From Rheinheimera sp. UJ63 (GTDB taxonomy: Bacteria; Pseudomonadota; Gammaproteobacteria; Enterobacterales; Alteromonadaceae): a stretch of DNA of 64,000 nt. A program made the position numbers and the translations under genes. The notes under the pieces are model-generated. The model was not told the DNA's origin and ran no database searches. It saw only the letters and a program-made list of their open reading frames with translations. Shown one piece after another: positions 20,274 through 31,332 of the stretch (positions are counted from its first letter, which is position 1; each line of letters begins with the position of its first letter). Location of the stretch: NCBI RefSeq assembly GCF_021568285.1, contig NZ_JAKGTQ010000002.1:558001-622000 (forward strand), given 5' to 3'.

Positions 20274-23200
20274 TTACTCGGGTTTACCTGGTTTAGTCAT
20301 CGGTGCTGATGCCGATTGACGCGCAAACGCCGAGCCTGCCGGGCGACTAGAAGAGCTAACAACCGGACGTTGCTCAGCAGTGACTGCCGTGACGACGTCT
20401 GTTTTGGCTTCTTCTGTAACGGTTTGTGGTTTCGTCATTTCTGCTACGACCATGCTACCAAAGCGACTACCTGTAGCTTTTGCTGCTGCTTTAGGTTGAG
20501 CTGCGACAACAGGGGCGGCTGTAACCGTTTCAGCTTTAGCAGGAGCGGCTTTAGTCGGTTCCTCTTTAGCCGGCGCAGCTGCAACTGGAGCCGCAGCCGC
20601 TGGGGCCGCAACGTCAGCTTCAGCCGGTGCAGTCGCTTCAGCGACAACCGGTGTTGCTACTTCAACTGGCGTTACTTCGGCGGTAGCCTTGTTACTGTTT
20701 TTGGCTGCCACGGGCACAGCCTCAGTCGTCACTTCTTCAGTTTTTGCTACTGTAGCAGGGGCTTTTACCGGCTCAGTAGGTACAACCACCGCGGCAGGCG
20801 TCGCTTCAGGCTCAGCTAATTCTAGCTTTTGCTGTTGCGGGCTTTGCTCAGTTACCACAGGGGCTGATGCCGCTTCATCGGTTGCAACAGTGGCCGCTGC
20901 AGTCTCATCTGCTTTCACTGTGTCAGCACTGGCTTTGGCTGGGCGACGACGGCTACGGCTGCGTGTTGGCTTCTCAGCGTCAATCGCAGGGGTATCAGCG
21001 ACATCCGCTACAGGCTCTGACGTGATAGGCTCTACCGCGTCAGTTGTGGCATTCGCCTCAGTACTCTCTGTAGCATTCGCCTCAGTACTTTCTGTGGCAA
21101 CCGGCTCTTCAGTGGTAGCTGTCGTGTCGGTTTGTTCTTTACGACGCTTTTGACCGGCGGCACGTAAATGCCGTGGCGAACGACGACTGCGACTGCGAGG
21201 CTCAGCACTTTCTGTGTCAGAGTGGCTTTCAGTTGTAGTGGCTGTTTCTGCCTCTGTTTCGTTACTGTCCGTGGCAATGCTTTCAGCAGTTGCGATAGCC
21301 GTTTCAGCAGCCGGTTTGGTTTCGCTGATTGGCGAAGCCTCGGCGACTACCACGGGCTCTGTCACGCTCGAGTCCTTGACGTCAGCTGCAGGGCTGGCGG
21401 TTTCAACAACGGCTGGCGCCGTAGTAACGGTTGCGGTTTCAACGGCGTTAACCTGATCTTTTGCTGGCGCTTGGCTTGCTGCAGTCGTTTCTGCTTTGGC
21501 AGCGTCAACCGCAACGGCAGCCGGTACTAACGTGTCGGCAGCTTCCGCTTTAGCTAAACGTACAGAGCGTTGCAGATTGCGACGTTGCCGACGTTCAGCG
21601 GCTGCGGCACGGCTGTTTGGTTCATCCGCTGTTTCTGCCGACGCTTTTTCAGCACGTGGCTCAGCTGCGGCTTTACGAGGTTCCGCAGTGCGAGCAGGTT
21701 TATCTTGCGATTGTGGACGATTACGCTCTGGACGAGGCGCTTTCTCTTCAACAGCCGCTGCTTTTTCAACGGGTTTTTCAACCGCTTTATCTGCTGTTTT
21801 ATCTTGATCCGGGCGACGACGACGATTGTTACGACGACGTGAGTTGTCGTTGCGATCAGGACGTTGCTCGTTACGCGGCTCTTTCGTGTTGCTGGTTTTC
21901 TGCTCCTTAGTCACTGGCGTGGTTTCGGCAGGGGGAGTTGCTGGTGCAAATACACTGCTTAACCAAGCGACCAACCGACTGACTAAACCTGGTGTTGTTG
22001 GCGTAGCAGCAGCAGGACGGGCAGGGCTGGCTGGCGCCGCTGCTGGCGCAACCGGTGCAGCTACCGGAGCAGACGCTTGTGATAAACTTAACGCAGAAAC
22101 CGCAGGTTTTTCTTTAACTGTTTCGCTGCTTGGCTGATACAGCTTAGTGCTGTGCTCTGGCACTTTAGGCAGAGTGTAGCTGGCATCTTCGATTTCTTCG
22201 TCGATACGAATACGTGTCACTTCGTAGTTCGGCGTTTCTAAATGCTCATTCGGGATAATAAACACCCGAATACCATTACGCTGTTCAATACGACGCACAC
22301 CTTCACGCTTTTCGTTCATTAAATACGTGGCAACAGACACCGGTACCTGCGCATGGATCTGGCTGGTGTTGTCTTTAATCGCATCTTCTTCAATTAAACG
22401 TAAGATTGATAAGGCAGACGATTCAATACTGCGGATAGTGCCACGGCCATGACAACGAGGGCAGACGTGTCCGGCTGATTCACCTAGTGAAGGGCGTAAA
22501 CGCTGGCGTGACATCTCTAACAAACCAAAACGCGAAATCCGGCCAATTTGCACCCGAGCGCGATCTTGTTTTACCGCATCTTTTAAACGGTTTTCTACTT
22601 CACGTTGATGGCGCACCGGCGTCATGTCGATAAAGTCGATAACAATTAAGCCACCTAAGTCACGTAAACGTAATTGGCGAGCAATTTCATCGGCCGCTTC
22701 TAGGTTGGTATTAAAGGCGGTTTCTTCGATATCGCCGCCTTTGGTTGCTTTTGACGAGTTAATGTCAATGGCGGTTAACGCTTCGGTGCTATCGATAACA
22801 ATAGAGCCACCCGAAGGTAAACGCACTTCGCGGCGGAAGGCGGTTTCAATCTGGTTTTCAATTTGATAATGCATAAACAACGGCACTTCACCCTGATACA
22901 TTTTTACCCGGTGGGCAAAATCAGGGCGGAACTGTTGGATATACACTTTAGCTTCTTCAAAGATTTTCTGGCTATCAATTAAGATCTCGCCAACATCACG
23001 ACGTAAATAATCACGGATCGCACGGAAAACCACGTTGCTTTCTTGGTGAATTAAGAACGGACCCGTGCGCTTTTTAGCTTCTTCGGTAATGGCTGACCAA
23101 TGCTTTAATAACGCTTTTAAGTCGTAATCCAGCTCTTCGTAAGATTTACCCACACCGGCAGTACGCACGATTAAACCCATGCCATCTGGCATTTCTAGTT

Positions 23201-23669
23201 GGCCTAACGAATCTTTTAACTCTTGACGCTCGTCACCTTCAATACGACGAGAAATCCCTCCCGCACGCGGGTTGTTGGGCATTAATACCAAGTAAGAACC
23301 GGCTAAACTGATAAACGTCGTTAGCGCAGCGCCTTTTTGGCCGCGTTCTTCTTTATCAATTTGGATGATGACTTCCTGACCTTCTTTAACCACTTCCTTA
23401 ATGTTAGGACGGCCATCGAAGCTATAACCAGAGGGGAAATATTCACGGGAAATTTCTTTTAGCGGTAAAAAACCATGACGATCAGCACCATAATCGACGA
23501 AGGCCGCTTCTAGACTGGGTTCAACACGGGTGATTTTGCCTTTATAAATATTCGCTTTTTTTTGTTCATGGCCTGGGCTTTCGATATCCAGGTCATACAG
23601 TTTTTGGCCATCGACCAATGCAACACGAATTTCTTCTTCTTGCGTTGCGTTAATTAACATTCTTTTCAT
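20274..23669 (-). CDS. rne: Ribonuclease E
   Basis: Endoribonuclease at the core of the degradosome, acting in mRNA decay and in rRNA and tRNA processing. The N-terminal catalytic half begins [28 protein letters not shown], carries the S1 domain, the DNase-I-like region (VIDFIDMT) and the zinc-link CPRCHGRG. After about residue 520 the sequence becomes a low-complexity Ala/Thr/Glu/Val- and Arg-rich scaffold, about 600 residues long, with an RSRRR-type patch. The conserved family start is the Met at 23669; an upstream ATG at 23684 adds five residues (MSHPT), and neither has a strong ribosome-binding site. The long leader upstream fits known 5'-UTR autoregulation of rne. Confidence 0.95.
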   Translation of the reverse strand: MKRMLINATQEEEIRVALVDGQKLYDLDIESPGHEQKKANIYKGKITRVEPSLEAAFVDYGADRHGFLPLKEISREYFPSGYSFDGRPNIKEVVKEGQEVIIQIDKEERGQKGAALTTFISLAGSYLVLMPNNPRAGGISRRIEGDERQELKDSLGQLEMPDGMGLIVRTAGVGKSYEELDYDLKALLKHWSAITEEAKKRTGPFLIHQESNVVFRAIRDYLRRDVGEILIDSQKIFEEAKVYIQQFRPDFAHRVKMYQGEVPLFMHYQIENQIETAFRREVRLPSGGSIVIDSTEALTAIDINSSKATKGGDIEETAFNTNLEAADEIARQLRLRDLGGLIVIDFIDMTPVRHQREVENRLKDAVKQDRARVQIGRISRFGLLEMSRQRLRPSLGESAGHVCPRCHGRGTIRSIESSALSILRLIEEDAIKDNTSQIHAQVPVSVATYLMNEKREGVRRIEQRNGIRVFIIPNEHLETPNYEVTRIRIDEEIEDASYTLPKVPEHSTKLYQPSSETVKEKPAVSALSLSQASAPVAAPVAPAAAPASPARPAAATPTTPGLVSRLVAWLSSVFAPATPPAETTPVTKEQKTSNTKEPRNEQRPDRNDNSRRRNNRRRRPDQDKTADKAVEKPVEKAAAVEEKAPRPERNRPQSQDKPARTAEPRKAAAEPRAEKASAETADEPNSRAAAAERRQRRNLQRSVRLAKAEAADTLVPAAVAVDAAKAETTAASQAPAKDQVNAVETATVTTAPAVVETASPAADVKDSSVTEPVVVAEASPISETKPAAETAIATAESIATDSNETEAETATTTESHSDTESAEPRSRSRRSPRHLRAAGQKRRKEQTDTTATTEEPVATESTEANATESTEANATTDAVEPITSEPVADVADTPAIDAEKPTRSRSRRRPAKASADTVKADETAAATVATDEAASAPVVTEQSPQQQKLELAEPEATPAAVVVPTEPVKAPATVAKTEEVTTEAVPVAAKNSNKATAEVTPVEVATPVVAEATAPAEADVAAPAAAAPVAAAPAKEEPTKAAPAKAETVTAAPVVAAQPKAAAKATGSRFGSMVVAEMTKPQTVTEEAKTDVVTAVTAEQRPVVSSSSRPAGSAFARQSASAPMTKPGKPE

Positions 23670-23684
23670 TGTTGGGTGACTCAT

Positions 23685-24180
23685 TTATGCAGCCACAACA
23701 CAACTTTTCCGGGCACCTGGGTGTTCAGACGTTATCAAACACATAATGCTGCAGTCTCCCGACTGGGTGCTTGAGGGAACCTAATTTTTTACTCGTTACA
23801 GTAGCGAGCCTACACGTATTGTTGGGGCAGGCTAAACTGTCTTCGTTTTTAAATCTGACACACATCGCCATAAAGCGCTGCGTTCTGGCTAATCTTTATT
23901 TTTGCTCGGTGACCGGATCTTGTGTTTTGCCGTTGTTGGTAACAAATTACGCAACATTACCTCAGGCAAATGGCAGTGAGTAAACGCCGGGGGTATAAAA
24001 AACATTGGTTTTCACCACGATTTCGGTATGATCACATCCCCTGACGGTGCCGCACAACGTCTCTTATGTCACTGTGAGCGCCCTAATTGCCGAAACTCGG
24101 CAGAATTAGCGGGGTGATTATCCCACTATTCCGCCTTGGATAGCAACTGAATTGTAATATTAGCAGAGTAATTTAAAGCC
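23685..24180. other. Divergent rne / rluC regulatory region
   Basis: About 495 bases between the divergent rne and rluC genes. In relatives rne has a long autoregulatory leader, which this region probably encodes on the minus strand. A 70-codon plus-strand frame at 23771-23983 has no ribosome-binding site or recognisable protein and is not called. Confidence 0.6.
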
Positions 24181-25134
24181 ATGACTGATGAAATAAAATT
24201 GCCGGTGCAAATGATTGAAATCGAAAGTGATTTTATTGGTCAGCGCATAGATAACTTTTTGATTGCCCGGCTGCGTGGCGTACCTAAAAGTGTCATTTAT
24301 CGGGTTTTGCGAAAAGGTGAGGTGCGGGTCAACAAAAAACGCATCAAACCTGAATACAAGCTGCAAGCTGACGATGTGGTGCGTGTACCGCCGTTTACCG
24401 TTGCGGCAGAGCCGGATGCTATCTCTGTTAAGCTGAGCATGGTAAAAGATTTAGAGCAGCATATCTTGTTTGAAGACGCTGATTTAATCGTGTTAAACAA
24501 ACCTTCAGGTATGGCGGTTCATGGCGGCAGTGGCTTGCAGTTTGGCGTTATTGAAGCCTTACGGGCTCTGCGGCCCTTGGCGAAACATCTTGAATTAGTT
24601 CACCGCTTAGACCGTGATACCTCGGGCTGTTTAATGATTGCTAAAAAGCGTTCGGTGTTAACGCATTTGCATGCTCAGTTACGTGATAAAACCGTTGAGA
24701 AAAAATATTGGGCGTTAGTATCGGGTGATTGGGACAACAAAATACGTAAAGTGACCGAGCCGTTAAAGAAAAACACGCTGCAATCGGGTGAGCGAGTGGT
24801 GCGGGTCGATGCTAAAGAAGGTAAAGAATCGGAAACGCGTTTTCGTATTTTGCAGCGTTATCAGGAAGGCACCCTAGTGGAAGCCTTTCCGGTAACAGGC
24901 CGTACCCACCAAATTCGGGTTCATACCGCCTGTAAAGGTCACCCGATAGCCTGCGATGATAAATACGGTGATAACACCTTTAGTAGCCAAATGAATAAAA
25001 TTGGGCTTAATCGGTTATTTTTACATGCTTACAGTTTAAGTTTTATGCATCCCGGCACCGAGACAACCATGCGCTTTGAAGCCCCGCTGGATGAGCAGTT
25101 AAACCAAGCCATGAGCCAATTAACGAGAAAATAA
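24181..25134 (+). CDS. rluC: 23S rRNA pseudouridine synthase RluC
   Basis: Makes pseudouridines at positions 955, 2504 and 2580 (E. coli numbering) of 23S rRNA. It has an N-terminal S4 RNA-binding domain (RIDNFLIARLRGVPKSVIYRVLRKGEVRVN). The RluA-type catalytic motif HRLDRDTSGCLMIAK contains the catalytic Asp, and GRTHQIRVH follows later. At 317 residues it has normal length. Divergence from rne is the standard arrangement for RluC. The HAD-hydrolase gene begins two bases after its stop. Confidence 0.95.
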   Translation: MTDEIKLPVQMIEIESDFIGQRIDNFLIARLRGVPKSVIYRVLRKGEVRVNKKRIKPEYKLQADDVVRVPPFTVAAEPDAISVKLSMVKDLEQHILFEDADLIVLNKPSGMAVHGGSGLQFGVIEALRALRPLAKHLELVHRLDRDTSGCLMIAKKRSVLTHLHAQLRDKTVEKKYWALVSGDWDNKIRKVTEPLKKNTLQSGERVVRVDAKEGKESETRFRILQRYQEGTLVEAFPVTGRTHQIRVHTACKGHPIACDDKYGDNTFSSQMNKIGLNRLFLHAYSLSFMHPGTETTMRFEAPLDEQLNQAMSQLTRK

Positions 25135-25135
25135 G

Positions 25136-25783
25136 ATGTCAGCAGTCAAGTTAGTGATTTTCGATTGGGATGGCACCGTCATGGATTCCGTTGGGCGAAT
25201 TGTCTCGTCGATGCAAGCTGCTGCCTTGCATACCGGTATTGCTGTGCCAAGTACGGCCGCGGTGCGGCATATTATTGGCTTAAGCTTAGATCCGGCGTTT
25301 GATATGTTGTTTCCAAGCGCTAATCCCGCGCAGCGGCAGCAACTATTTGAGCATTATCGCGATCAATATGTGCAGCACGACACCACGCCGACACCGTTAT
25401 TTGCCGATGCCGAGCAGGTGTTACAGCAATTAGCTGAGCGTAATGTGCTATTAGCCGTAGCCACGGGAAAGGCGCGCAAAGGCTTAGATCGAATGTTTGC
25501 CGAAACCGGCTTGGCACGCTATTTTGCCACCAGTCGCTGTGCCGATGAAGCACAATCGAAACCCCATCCCGATATGTTACAGCAAATTATTCAACAGCTT
25601 GGTGTAGCCGCCAATGAAGCGATTATGGTGGGGGATACCAGTCATGATCTGAAAATGGCGCAGGCTATTGCCATGCCAAGGATTGGGGTGAGCCATGGCG
25701 CCCATGACGTTGCTGTGTTGCAACAATATGCGCCATTAGCCATTATCGATCGCCTAGCTGATTTACCCGCTTGGGTGCGCTAA
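25136..25783 (+). CDS. HAD-IA family hydrolase
   Basis: A 215-residue haloacid-dehalogenase-type phosphatase. Motif I is FDWDGTVMDS (nucleophile Asp in DxD), motif II lies in AVATGKARKG, and motifs III-IV are KPHPDM and MVGDTSHDLKMA. It resembles phosphoglycolate phosphatase-like proteins, but the substrate cannot be inferred. It is coupled to rluC (two-base gap), a conserved neighbourhood, and convergent with maf. Confidence 0.88.
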   Translation: MSAVKLVIFDWDGTVMDSVGRIVSSMQAAALHTGIAVPSTAAVRHIIGLSLDPAFDMLFPSANPAQRQQLFEHYRDQYVQHDTTPTPLFADAEQVLQQLAERNVLLAVATGKARKGLDRMFAETGLARYFATSRCADEAQSKPHPDMLQQIIQQLGVAANEAIMVGDTSHDLKMAQAIAMPRIGVSHGAHDVAVLQQYAPLAIIDRLADLPAWVR

Positions 25784-25789
25784 GCGCTG

Positions 25790-26392
25790 TTAAGGCTCAA
25801 GTAACAGATCTCGGCCAGCTTGGCGCAGCAGTTGCAACAGCTTAATCAGTGGTAAGCCGATTAAGCTGTTAGGGTCATCGCCTGCTAATTTACTGAATAA
25901 ACAAATGCCTAAGCCTTCGCTTTTAAAGCTTCCAGCGCAATCGAGCGGTTGTTCGCGTGCCACGTAACAGCGGATCTCTGCCTCAGTCAATGTGCGAAAA
26001 TGCACATTAAAACAATCAAGTGTGGTTTGTGTTTCACCTGTTGCGGCATTAACTACGGCTAAACCCGTAAGAAATTGCACCGCATGGCCGCTAAATTGAC
26101 GTAATTGCGCGCAGGCTTTTTCTTCCGTATGCGGTTTGCCAATAATGTCTTGACCAAATACTGCCACTTGATCTGAACCAATCACTAAGCCACTCGTTAA
26201 CGTGCTGGCCACGGCGTGTGCTTTTTCTGTTGCTAAACGCTGTACCAAGGCTGCGGCGCTTTCACCGACACGGGGTGTTTCAATAGTGTTGGGGGCAATA
26301 CATTGAAAGTTTTCAGTTAATTTACTTAACAACGCGCGACGGTAGGGCGAGGTTGAAGCTAAATATAATGAAGGGCGTTCGGCAATAGTCAC
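25790..26392 (-). CDS. Maf-type nucleotide pyrophosphatase (YceF subfamily)
   Basis: A 200-residue Maf/YceF protein that hydrolyses non-canonical nucleotides; the YceF subfamily acts on m7GTP. Visible are the N-terminal LYLASTSPYRRALLSKL loop, the VIGSDQVAVF segment with the catalytic Asp, and SFKSEGLG. It is divergent from yceD, which is its usual position upstream of yceD-rpmF. Subfamily assignment rests on context and the SDQVA motif. Confidence 0.9.
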   Translation of the reverse strand: MTIAERPSLYLASTSPYRRALLSKLTENFQCIAPNTIETPRVGESAAALVQRLATEKAHAVASTLTSGLVIGSDQVAVFGQDIIGKPHTEEKACAQLRQFSGHAVQFLTGLAVVNAATGETQTTLDCFNVHFRTLTEAEIRCYVAREQPLDCAGSFKSEGLGICLFSKLAGDDPNSLIGLPLIKLLQLLRQAGRDLLLEP

Positions 26393-26509
26393 AAAATAGT
26401 CCTTTTATAAACAACAGGGTGCACACTATAATAGCCTGCTGACAAAAATGTTGAAAAACCTGCAGAACCCTTTGACAGCAAGGGGCTGCTTCTATATGAT
26501 GCGCGCCTT

Positions 26510-27037
26510 ATGCAAAAATTGAAAATACCTGTTACGCTCGATCCGGTTAAAGCAGCACAAAAACGTTCCGGTTACTCCGGTATAGTGCCACTAAACACCT
26601 TAATCCGTCTTAAAGACGGGTTAATGGCGTACCAAGACGACGTAACAGTCAGAATTGAATGCGAAATTGACCAGCAAAACCTTACTGTGTTAAACGGTAC
26701 AGCGCATTGCCAGGTAAGTGTTAAATGTGAACGTTGTGGTGAACCCATACCACTCACACTAGACGTAAGTTTTGCATATACTCCTGTTAAAGGGGATGAT
26801 AACGCGGCTTTGGAATTGATTCCTGAGCGCTATGACGTGGTCGAGCGTGATGAGCACGGCGAGATTAATTTACGGCAGTTGATTGAGGATGAACTCATTC
26901 TGGCATTGCCACTGTTTCCGATGCATGATGCGGTTGATTGTCAGGTTGATCCTGACTCACTTAGCTTCGGTGATATCGGGCCAGAGCCAGAAAAGCCCAA
27001 CCCATTCGCTATACTGCAAGAATTGAAAAAAAAGTGA
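26510..27037 (+). CDS. yceD: YceD (DUF177) large-subunit rRNA accumulation protein
   Basis: A 175-residue protein of the DUF177/YceD family, required for normal 23S rRNA accumulation. It carries the conserved CERCGEP metal-type motif near residue 72, an acidic middle and the C-terminal NPFAILQELK. It lies just before rpmF, the nearly universal yceD-rpmF pairing. Confidence 0.92.
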   Translation: MQKLKIPVTLDPVKAAQKRSGYSGIVPLNTLIRLKDGLMAYQDDVTVRIECEIDQQNLTVLNGTAHCQVSVKCERCGEPIPLTLDVSFAYTPVKGDDNAALELIPERYDVVERDEHGEINLRQLIEDELILALPLFPMHDAVDCQVDPDSLSFGDIGPEPEKPNPFAILQELKKK

Positions 27038-27052
27038 TTTAGGAGAAATACA

Positions 27053-27217
27053 ATGGCTGTTCAGCAAAACAAAAAATCTCGTGCACGTCGTGACATGCGC
27101 CGTTCACATGATGCATTAACTGGCCCTACGCTGTCAGTTGACGCAACTACCGGTGAAACTCACCGTCGTCACCACATTACTGCCGATGGTTACTTCAAAG
27201 GCCGTAAAGTAAAATAA
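27053..27217 (+). CDS. rpmF: 50S ribosomal protein L32
   Basis: A 54-residue ribosomal protein beginning [20 protein letters not shown] and ending [15 protein letters not shown], which matches bL32 throughout. The usual length is about 56-57 residues. AGGAG lies seven bases before the ATG. It sits 15 bases after yceD and 32 bases before plsX, the conserved order that links ribosome and lipid synthesis genes. Confidence 0.97.
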   Translation: MAVQQNKKSRARRDMRRSHDALTGPTLSVDATTGETHRRHHITADGYFKGRKVK

Positions 27218-27249
27218 GTCTGGACGCACTTATCCTAACCGGTAAGCAC

Positions 27250-28281
27250 GTGCAGCAGCTAAAGCCTTCTTTGGCTTTAGATATGATGGGGGGCGACTTC
27301 GGCCCCCAATCTACTATTCCTGCCGCTCTGGCAGCGCTTCAAGAATTCCCTCATCTTCAACTAGTCTTATGTGGTGATCAGCCAGTACTAGAACAAGCGT
27401 TAAAGCTTGCTGGTGTGGTCGACGAACCGCGTATTCGTTTTGTGCACAGTACTGAGCAAGTACTTATGGCCGACAAGCCGGCGTTAGCGTTACGCAGCAA
27501 ACGTGAAAGTGCCATGCGTCATGCCTTAGAACTGGTTGAACAAGAACAAGTCCACGCCTGTGTCTCCGCCGGCAATACCGGTGCCTTAATTGCAATCGCA
27601 CATTATGTGTTAAAAATGCTTAACGGCGTGGAGCGGCCAGCATTAATCAGTGCTTTGCCCAGTTGCCAAGGTAATCCAGTTTATATGTTGGATTTAGGTG
27701 CTACGGTAAACTGTGATGCGGATACGTTATTTCAATTTGCCATGATGGGCGCGGTGATGGCCGAGCAAGTTATTGGTATTAAAGCCCCTCGGGTGGCCTT
27801 GCTGAACATGGGCGAGGAAGAAATTAAAGGCTCAGATCAAATAAAACGTGCCTCGCAATTATTAACCGAATGCAACGGTTTGAATTATATCGGCTATATT
27901 GAAGGCAATGATATTTTTTCTGGCAAGGCTGATGTGATTGTTTGTGACGGCTTTGTGGGTAATGTCGCGCTGAAAACCTGTGAAGGCGTTGCCAAGCTGA
28001 TTATTAAGCGGGCGCAACAGAGTATTAAACAACGGCCATTAGCCGCTTTATTAAGCTGGTTGTTTAAACCTGTGCTAAAAAGTCTTTATCAGGGAATGAA
28101 CCCCGACCACTATAATGGTGCAAGTCTGATAGGATTGCGCGGCATCGTAGTGAAAAGTCATGGCAATGCGACAAAAGACGCATTTTTAAGTGCCATCCGA
28201 CAAGCTGTGCGCGAGGTTGAACGCCAAGTGCCAGCCAAAATAAAAGATCGGTTGGAACAAGTTCTTATTGATAAAGCATAG
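27250..28281 (+). CDS. plsX: Phosphate acyltransferase PlsX
   Basis: Converts acyl-ACP and phosphate to acyl-phosphate, the acyl donor for PlsY in phospholipid synthesis. The N-terminus LALDMMGGDFGP is diagnostic, and VCDGFVGNVALK and the amphipathic membrane-binding helices follow. It has 343 residues. The start is a GTG, and the conserved block begins at residue 8. It heads the fatty-acid gene cluster plsX-fabH-fabD-fabG-acpP-fabF. Confidence 0.96.
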   Translation: MQQLKPSLALDMMGGDFGPQSTIPAALAALQEFPHLQLVLCGDQPVLEQALKLAGVVDEPRIRFVHSTEQVLMADKPALALRSKRESAMRHALELVEQEQVHACVSAGNTGALIAIAHYVLKMLNGVERPALISALPSCQGNPVYMLDLGATVNCDADTLFQFAMMGAVMAEQVIGIKAPRVALLNMGEEEIKGSDQIKRASQLLTECNGLNYIGYIEGNDIFSGKADVIVCDGFVGNVALKTCEGVAKLIIKRAQQSIKQRPLAALLSWLFKPVLKSLYQGMNPDHYNGASLIGLRGIVVKSHGNATKDAFLSAIRQAVREVERQVPAKIKDRLEQVLIDKA

Positions 28282-28287
28282 GGTAGC

Positions 28288-29247
28288 ATGTACTCAAGAA
28301 TTATTGGTACCGGGAGTTATTTCCCGTCACTGGTTCGCACCAATGCGGACCTAGAGTCTATGGTAGAAACCACAGACGAATGGATTATCGAGCGTACTGG
28401 CATTAAAGAGCGCCGCATTATTGGCCCTGATGAATCAGTCGCCAGTATGGGTACTGCTGCTGCTTTCAAAGCGATTGAAGCTGCCGGCATCGATAAAAAC
28501 ACCATTGATCTGATCATTTGCGCCACCACCAGCTCGGCGCGTTCATTACCGAGCTCGGCTTGTGAAATTCAGCGCGATCTGGACATTCCAGGCATTCCCG
28601 CCTTTGATATAGCTGCGGCCTGCGCCGGCTTTTGTTATGGCTTAAGTATTGCCGATCAATATATTAAAAGCGGTATGGCAAAGCGGATCTTGGTGATTGG
28701 CTCAGATTGTTTATCGCAATTAGTCAGCCCTGAAGATCGCTCTATGGTGATTTTATTTGGTGATGCCGCCGGTGCGGTATTGCTAGAAGCTTCAGAGCAA
28801 CCCGGTATTTTATCGACCCATATTCATGCCGATGGTAAATATTCAGAGCTGCTGTACGTCAATAATCCGATCCGTGGCGATGAAAAATCGGTACACGAAT
28901 CGTGGGGCAGCATGAAAGGCAACGACGTGTTTAAAGTGGCCGTTAACAAGCTGTCGCAAGTGGTTGAGCAGACGTTAGAGGCCAACAATATGCAGAAGTC
29001 TGATATTGACTGGCTGGTGCCGCATCAGGCAAATTTACGTATTATTGCTGCGGTAGCGCGTAAGTTAGATATGTCGATGGATCAAGTGGTGATTAACCTT
29101 GATCGTTATGGCAATACGTCGGCCGCCACCGTGCCCACTGCTTTGGATGAAGCGATCCGTGATGGTCGTATTCAACGTGGCCAAACCTTATTACTAGAAG
29201 CGTTCGGCGGTGGTTTCGCTTGGGCGTCTGCGTTAATTCGTTATTAA
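28288..29247 (+). CDS. fabH: 3-oxoacyl-ACP synthase III (FabH)
   Basis: Condenses acetyl-CoA with malonyl-ACP to start fatty-acid elongation. The catalytic triad is visible: Cys112 in AAACAGFC, His246 in VPHQAN and Asn276 in [11 protein letters not shown]. The length of 319 residues is typical. It begins six bases after plsX and precedes fabD. Confidence 0.97.
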   Translation: MYSRIIGTGSYFPSLVRTNADLESMVETTDEWIIERTGIKERRIIGPDESVASMGTAAAFKAIEAAGIDKNTIDLIICATTSSARSLPSSACEIQRDLDIPGIPAFDIAAACAGFCYGLSIADQYIKSGMAKRILVIGSDCLSQLVSPEDRSMVILFGDAAGAVLLEASEQPGILSTHIHADGKYSELLYVNNPIRGDEKSVHESWGSMKGNDVFKVAVNKLSQVVEQTLEANNMQKSDIDWLVPHQANLRIIAAVARKLDMSMDQVVINLDRYGNTSAATVPTALDEAIRDGRIQRGQTLLLEAFGGGFAWASALIRY

Positions 29248-29262
29248 TTTTTCAGGATCACT

Positions 29263-30198
29263 ATGACTACTAAACTTGCCATCGTGTTTCCCGGTCAGGG
29301 TTCACAAAGCGTGGGTATGCTTAACGAGCTGTATCAGCAACATACCGTGGTTCAAGACACTTTTGCCGAAGCCTCTGCTGCTTTGGGTTATGATCTTTGG
29401 GCGCTAGTTTCAACTGGCCCTGAGTCAGAATTAAATGAAACGCATCGTACACAGCCGGCCTTATTAGCGGCATCTGTTGCGGTATGGCGTTTATGGCAAC
29501 AACAAAACGGTGCGGCTCCGGCGTATTTTGCAGGGCACTCATTAGGTGAGTATTCTGCTTTAGTCTGTGCCGGTGTGTTGTCACTTGCCGATGCGGTTAA
29601 GCTGGTAGAAAAGCGTGGCCACTATATGCAACAGGCGGTACCTGCCGGTGTGGGGGCTATGTCAGCCATTATTGGTTTAGACGATGCAGCCATTGCCAAA
29701 GCCTGTGCAGAAGCGGCACAAGGTGAGGTGGTCTCACCGGTTAATTACAACTCTCCTGGTCAAGTGGTGATTGCCGGTCATAAAGCGGCAGTAGAGCGTG
29801 CTGGTGAAGCGTGTAAAGCCGCTGGCGCAAAACGTGCTTTACCTTTACCGGTCAGCGTTCCGTCACACTGTGCCTTAATGCGTCCCGCTGCGGAGCAACT
29901 TGCTTTAGATTTAGCGGCACTGCACTTTGCTGCGCCTAGTACGCCTGTGGTCAATAACGTTGATGTCATGGCAACGAATGTGCAAGCAGAGATCAAAGAT
30001 GCACTGATCCGTCAGCTATACAGCCCAGTGCGTTGGACTGAAACTATTGAGTACTTCGCCGCGCAAGGTGTTACCGAGGTGCTGGAATTAGGCGCAGGCA
30101 AAGTATTAAGTGGCTTAATTAAACGCATTAATAAAGAGCTGAAAACCGCTTCAGTTAATGATGCAACGTCGCTTACCGCCGCGCTAGCAGCAGAATAA
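29263..30198 (+). CDS. fabD: Malonyl-CoA:ACP transacylase (FabD)
   Basis: Transfers malonyl groups from CoA to acyl carrier protein. The nucleophile Ser93 lies in GHSLGEYSALVCAG, the N-terminal FPGQGSQ motif is present and a conserved His sits in SVPSHCALM. It has 311 residues. It is part of the fab operon, with 15 bases to fabH and 10 to fabG. Confidence 0.97.
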   Translation: MTTKLAIVFPGQGSQSVGMLNELYQQHTVVQDTFAEASAALGYDLWALVSTGPESELNETHRTQPALLAASVAVWRLWQQQNGAAPAYFAGHSLGEYSALVCAGVLSLADAVKLVEKRGHYMQQAVPAGVGAMSAIIGLDDAAIAKACAEAAQGEVVSPVNYNSPGQVVIAGHKAAVERAGEACKAAGAKRALPLPVSVPSHCALMRPAAEQLALDLAALHFAAPSTPVVNNVDVMATNVQAEIKDALIRQLYSPVRWTETIEYFAAQGVTEVLELGAGKVLSGLIKRINKELKTASVNDATSLTAALAAE

Positions 30199-30208
30199 GG
30201 GTATTTAA

Positions 30209-30955
30209 ATGAATAATTTTATCAGTTTAGAAGGCAAAGTTGCGTTAGTTACTGGCGCAAGTCGTGGTATTGGCCGAGCTATTGCAGAGCAATTAGCCGC
30301 GTTAGGCGCTAAAGTTGTGGGCACGGCAACCACTGAAAAAGGCGCGGCTGCCATTGGTGAGTATCTTGGTGAGCAGGGTGCGGGTTTAGTGCTTAACGTC
30401 ACCGATACCGCTTCGGTTGACGCTTGCCTTGAGCAAATTAAAAATCAATTTGGTGAAATCGACATTTTAGTCAATAATGCCGGTATTACTCGCGATAACC
30501 TGCTAATGCGGATGAAAGATGATGAATGGTTTGATATTATGCAAACCAATTTGACATCGGTATTTCGCTTAAGCAAAGCCGTGTTACGCAGCATGATGAA
30601 AAAACGTTTCGGTCGGATCATTACTATTGGCTCAGTTGTTGGCTCAATGGGTAATGCCGGTCAAACCAATTATGCTGCAGCCAAAGCCGGTGTTTTAGGC
30701 TTTACTAAGTCGTTAGCAAAAGAAGTTGCATCACGCGGAATTACCGTAAACGCGGTTGCGCCAGGTTTTATTGATACAGACATGACGAAAGAGTTGTCTG
30801 AAGAGCAAAAAACCGCTATTTTCTCGCAAGTGCCGGCTAATCGTTTAGGGCAGCCAGAAGAAATAGCAGCAACAGTGGCGTTTTTGGCTTCTACGCACGC
30901 AGCTTATATCACCGGCGAAACAGTTCACGTTAACGGCGGTATGTATATGGTGTAA
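30209..30955 (+). CDS. fabG: 3-oxoacyl-ACP reductase (FabG)
   Basis: NADPH-dependent short-chain dehydrogenase that reduces 3-oxoacyl-ACP. It has the nucleotide-binding TGASRGIG motif, NNAG, and the catalytic Tyr155 and Lys159 in NYAAAKAG. The C-terminus ITGETVHVNGGMYMV is typical. It has 248 residues and is in the fab operon. Confidence 0.97.
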   Translation: MNNFISLEGKVALVTGASRGIGRAIAEQLAALGAKVVGTATTEKGAAAIGEYLGEQGAGLVLNVTDTASVDACLEQIKNQFGEIDILVNNAGITRDNLLMRMKDDEWFDIMQTNLTSVFRLSKAVLRSMMKKRFGRIITIGSVVGSMGNAGQTNYAAAKAGVLGFTKSLAKEVASRGITVNAVAPGFIDTDMTKELSEEQKTAIFSQVPANRLGQPEEIAATVAFLASTHAAYITGETVHVNGGMYMV

Positions 30956-31082
30956 GCGAATCAGGTTTGACCAGCAAAAAATGCCTATCGCATTGCTTGC
31001 AACAACCTAAGCTTACGAATAAACTAGCGCCACACCAAATTGCACGAATTGTTGCGATTTATATGAGAAAAAGGAAGAAAAG

Positions 31083-31319
31083 ATGAGCAACATCGAAGAT
31101 CGCGTTAAGAAAATCATTATCGAACAACTGGGCGTTAAAGAAGACGAAGTTAAAAACGAAGCCTCATTCGTTGATGACTTAGGCGCTGATTCACTGGACA
31201 CTGTTGAATTAGTGATGGCGTTAGAAGAAGAATTCGATACTGAAATTCCAGACGAAGAAGCTGAAAAAATCACTACGGTGCAATCAGCCATCGATTACAT
31301 CAAAGCCCACGCTGAATAA
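31083..31319 (+). CDS. acpP: Acyl carrier protein
   Basis: A small acidic carrier (78 residues). Ser37 in GADSLDTVE is the site of 4'-phosphopantetheine attachment. A strong AAGGAAG ribosome-binding site precedes the ATG. A 127-base gap after fabG leaves room for its own promoter, as in other gammaproteobacteria, where ACP is made in large excess. Confidence 0.98.
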   Translation: MSNIEDRVKKIIIEQLGVKEDEVKNEASFVDDLGADSLDTVELVMALEEEFDTEIPDEEAEKITTVQSAIDYIKAHAE

Positions 31320-31332
31320 GCTAAAGGTTTGC

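Noticed and set aside
20316-21910. Several long plus-strand frames opposite the rne C-terminal half
   Set aside because: They are mirror frames of a low-complexity, GC-rich coding region and have Ser/Cys/Arg-rich or Val/Ala/Ser-rich nonsense composition.
23771-23983. 70-codon frame in the rne/rluC intergenic region
   Set aside because: No ribosome-binding site or recognisable protein, and it lies antisense to the expected rne leader.
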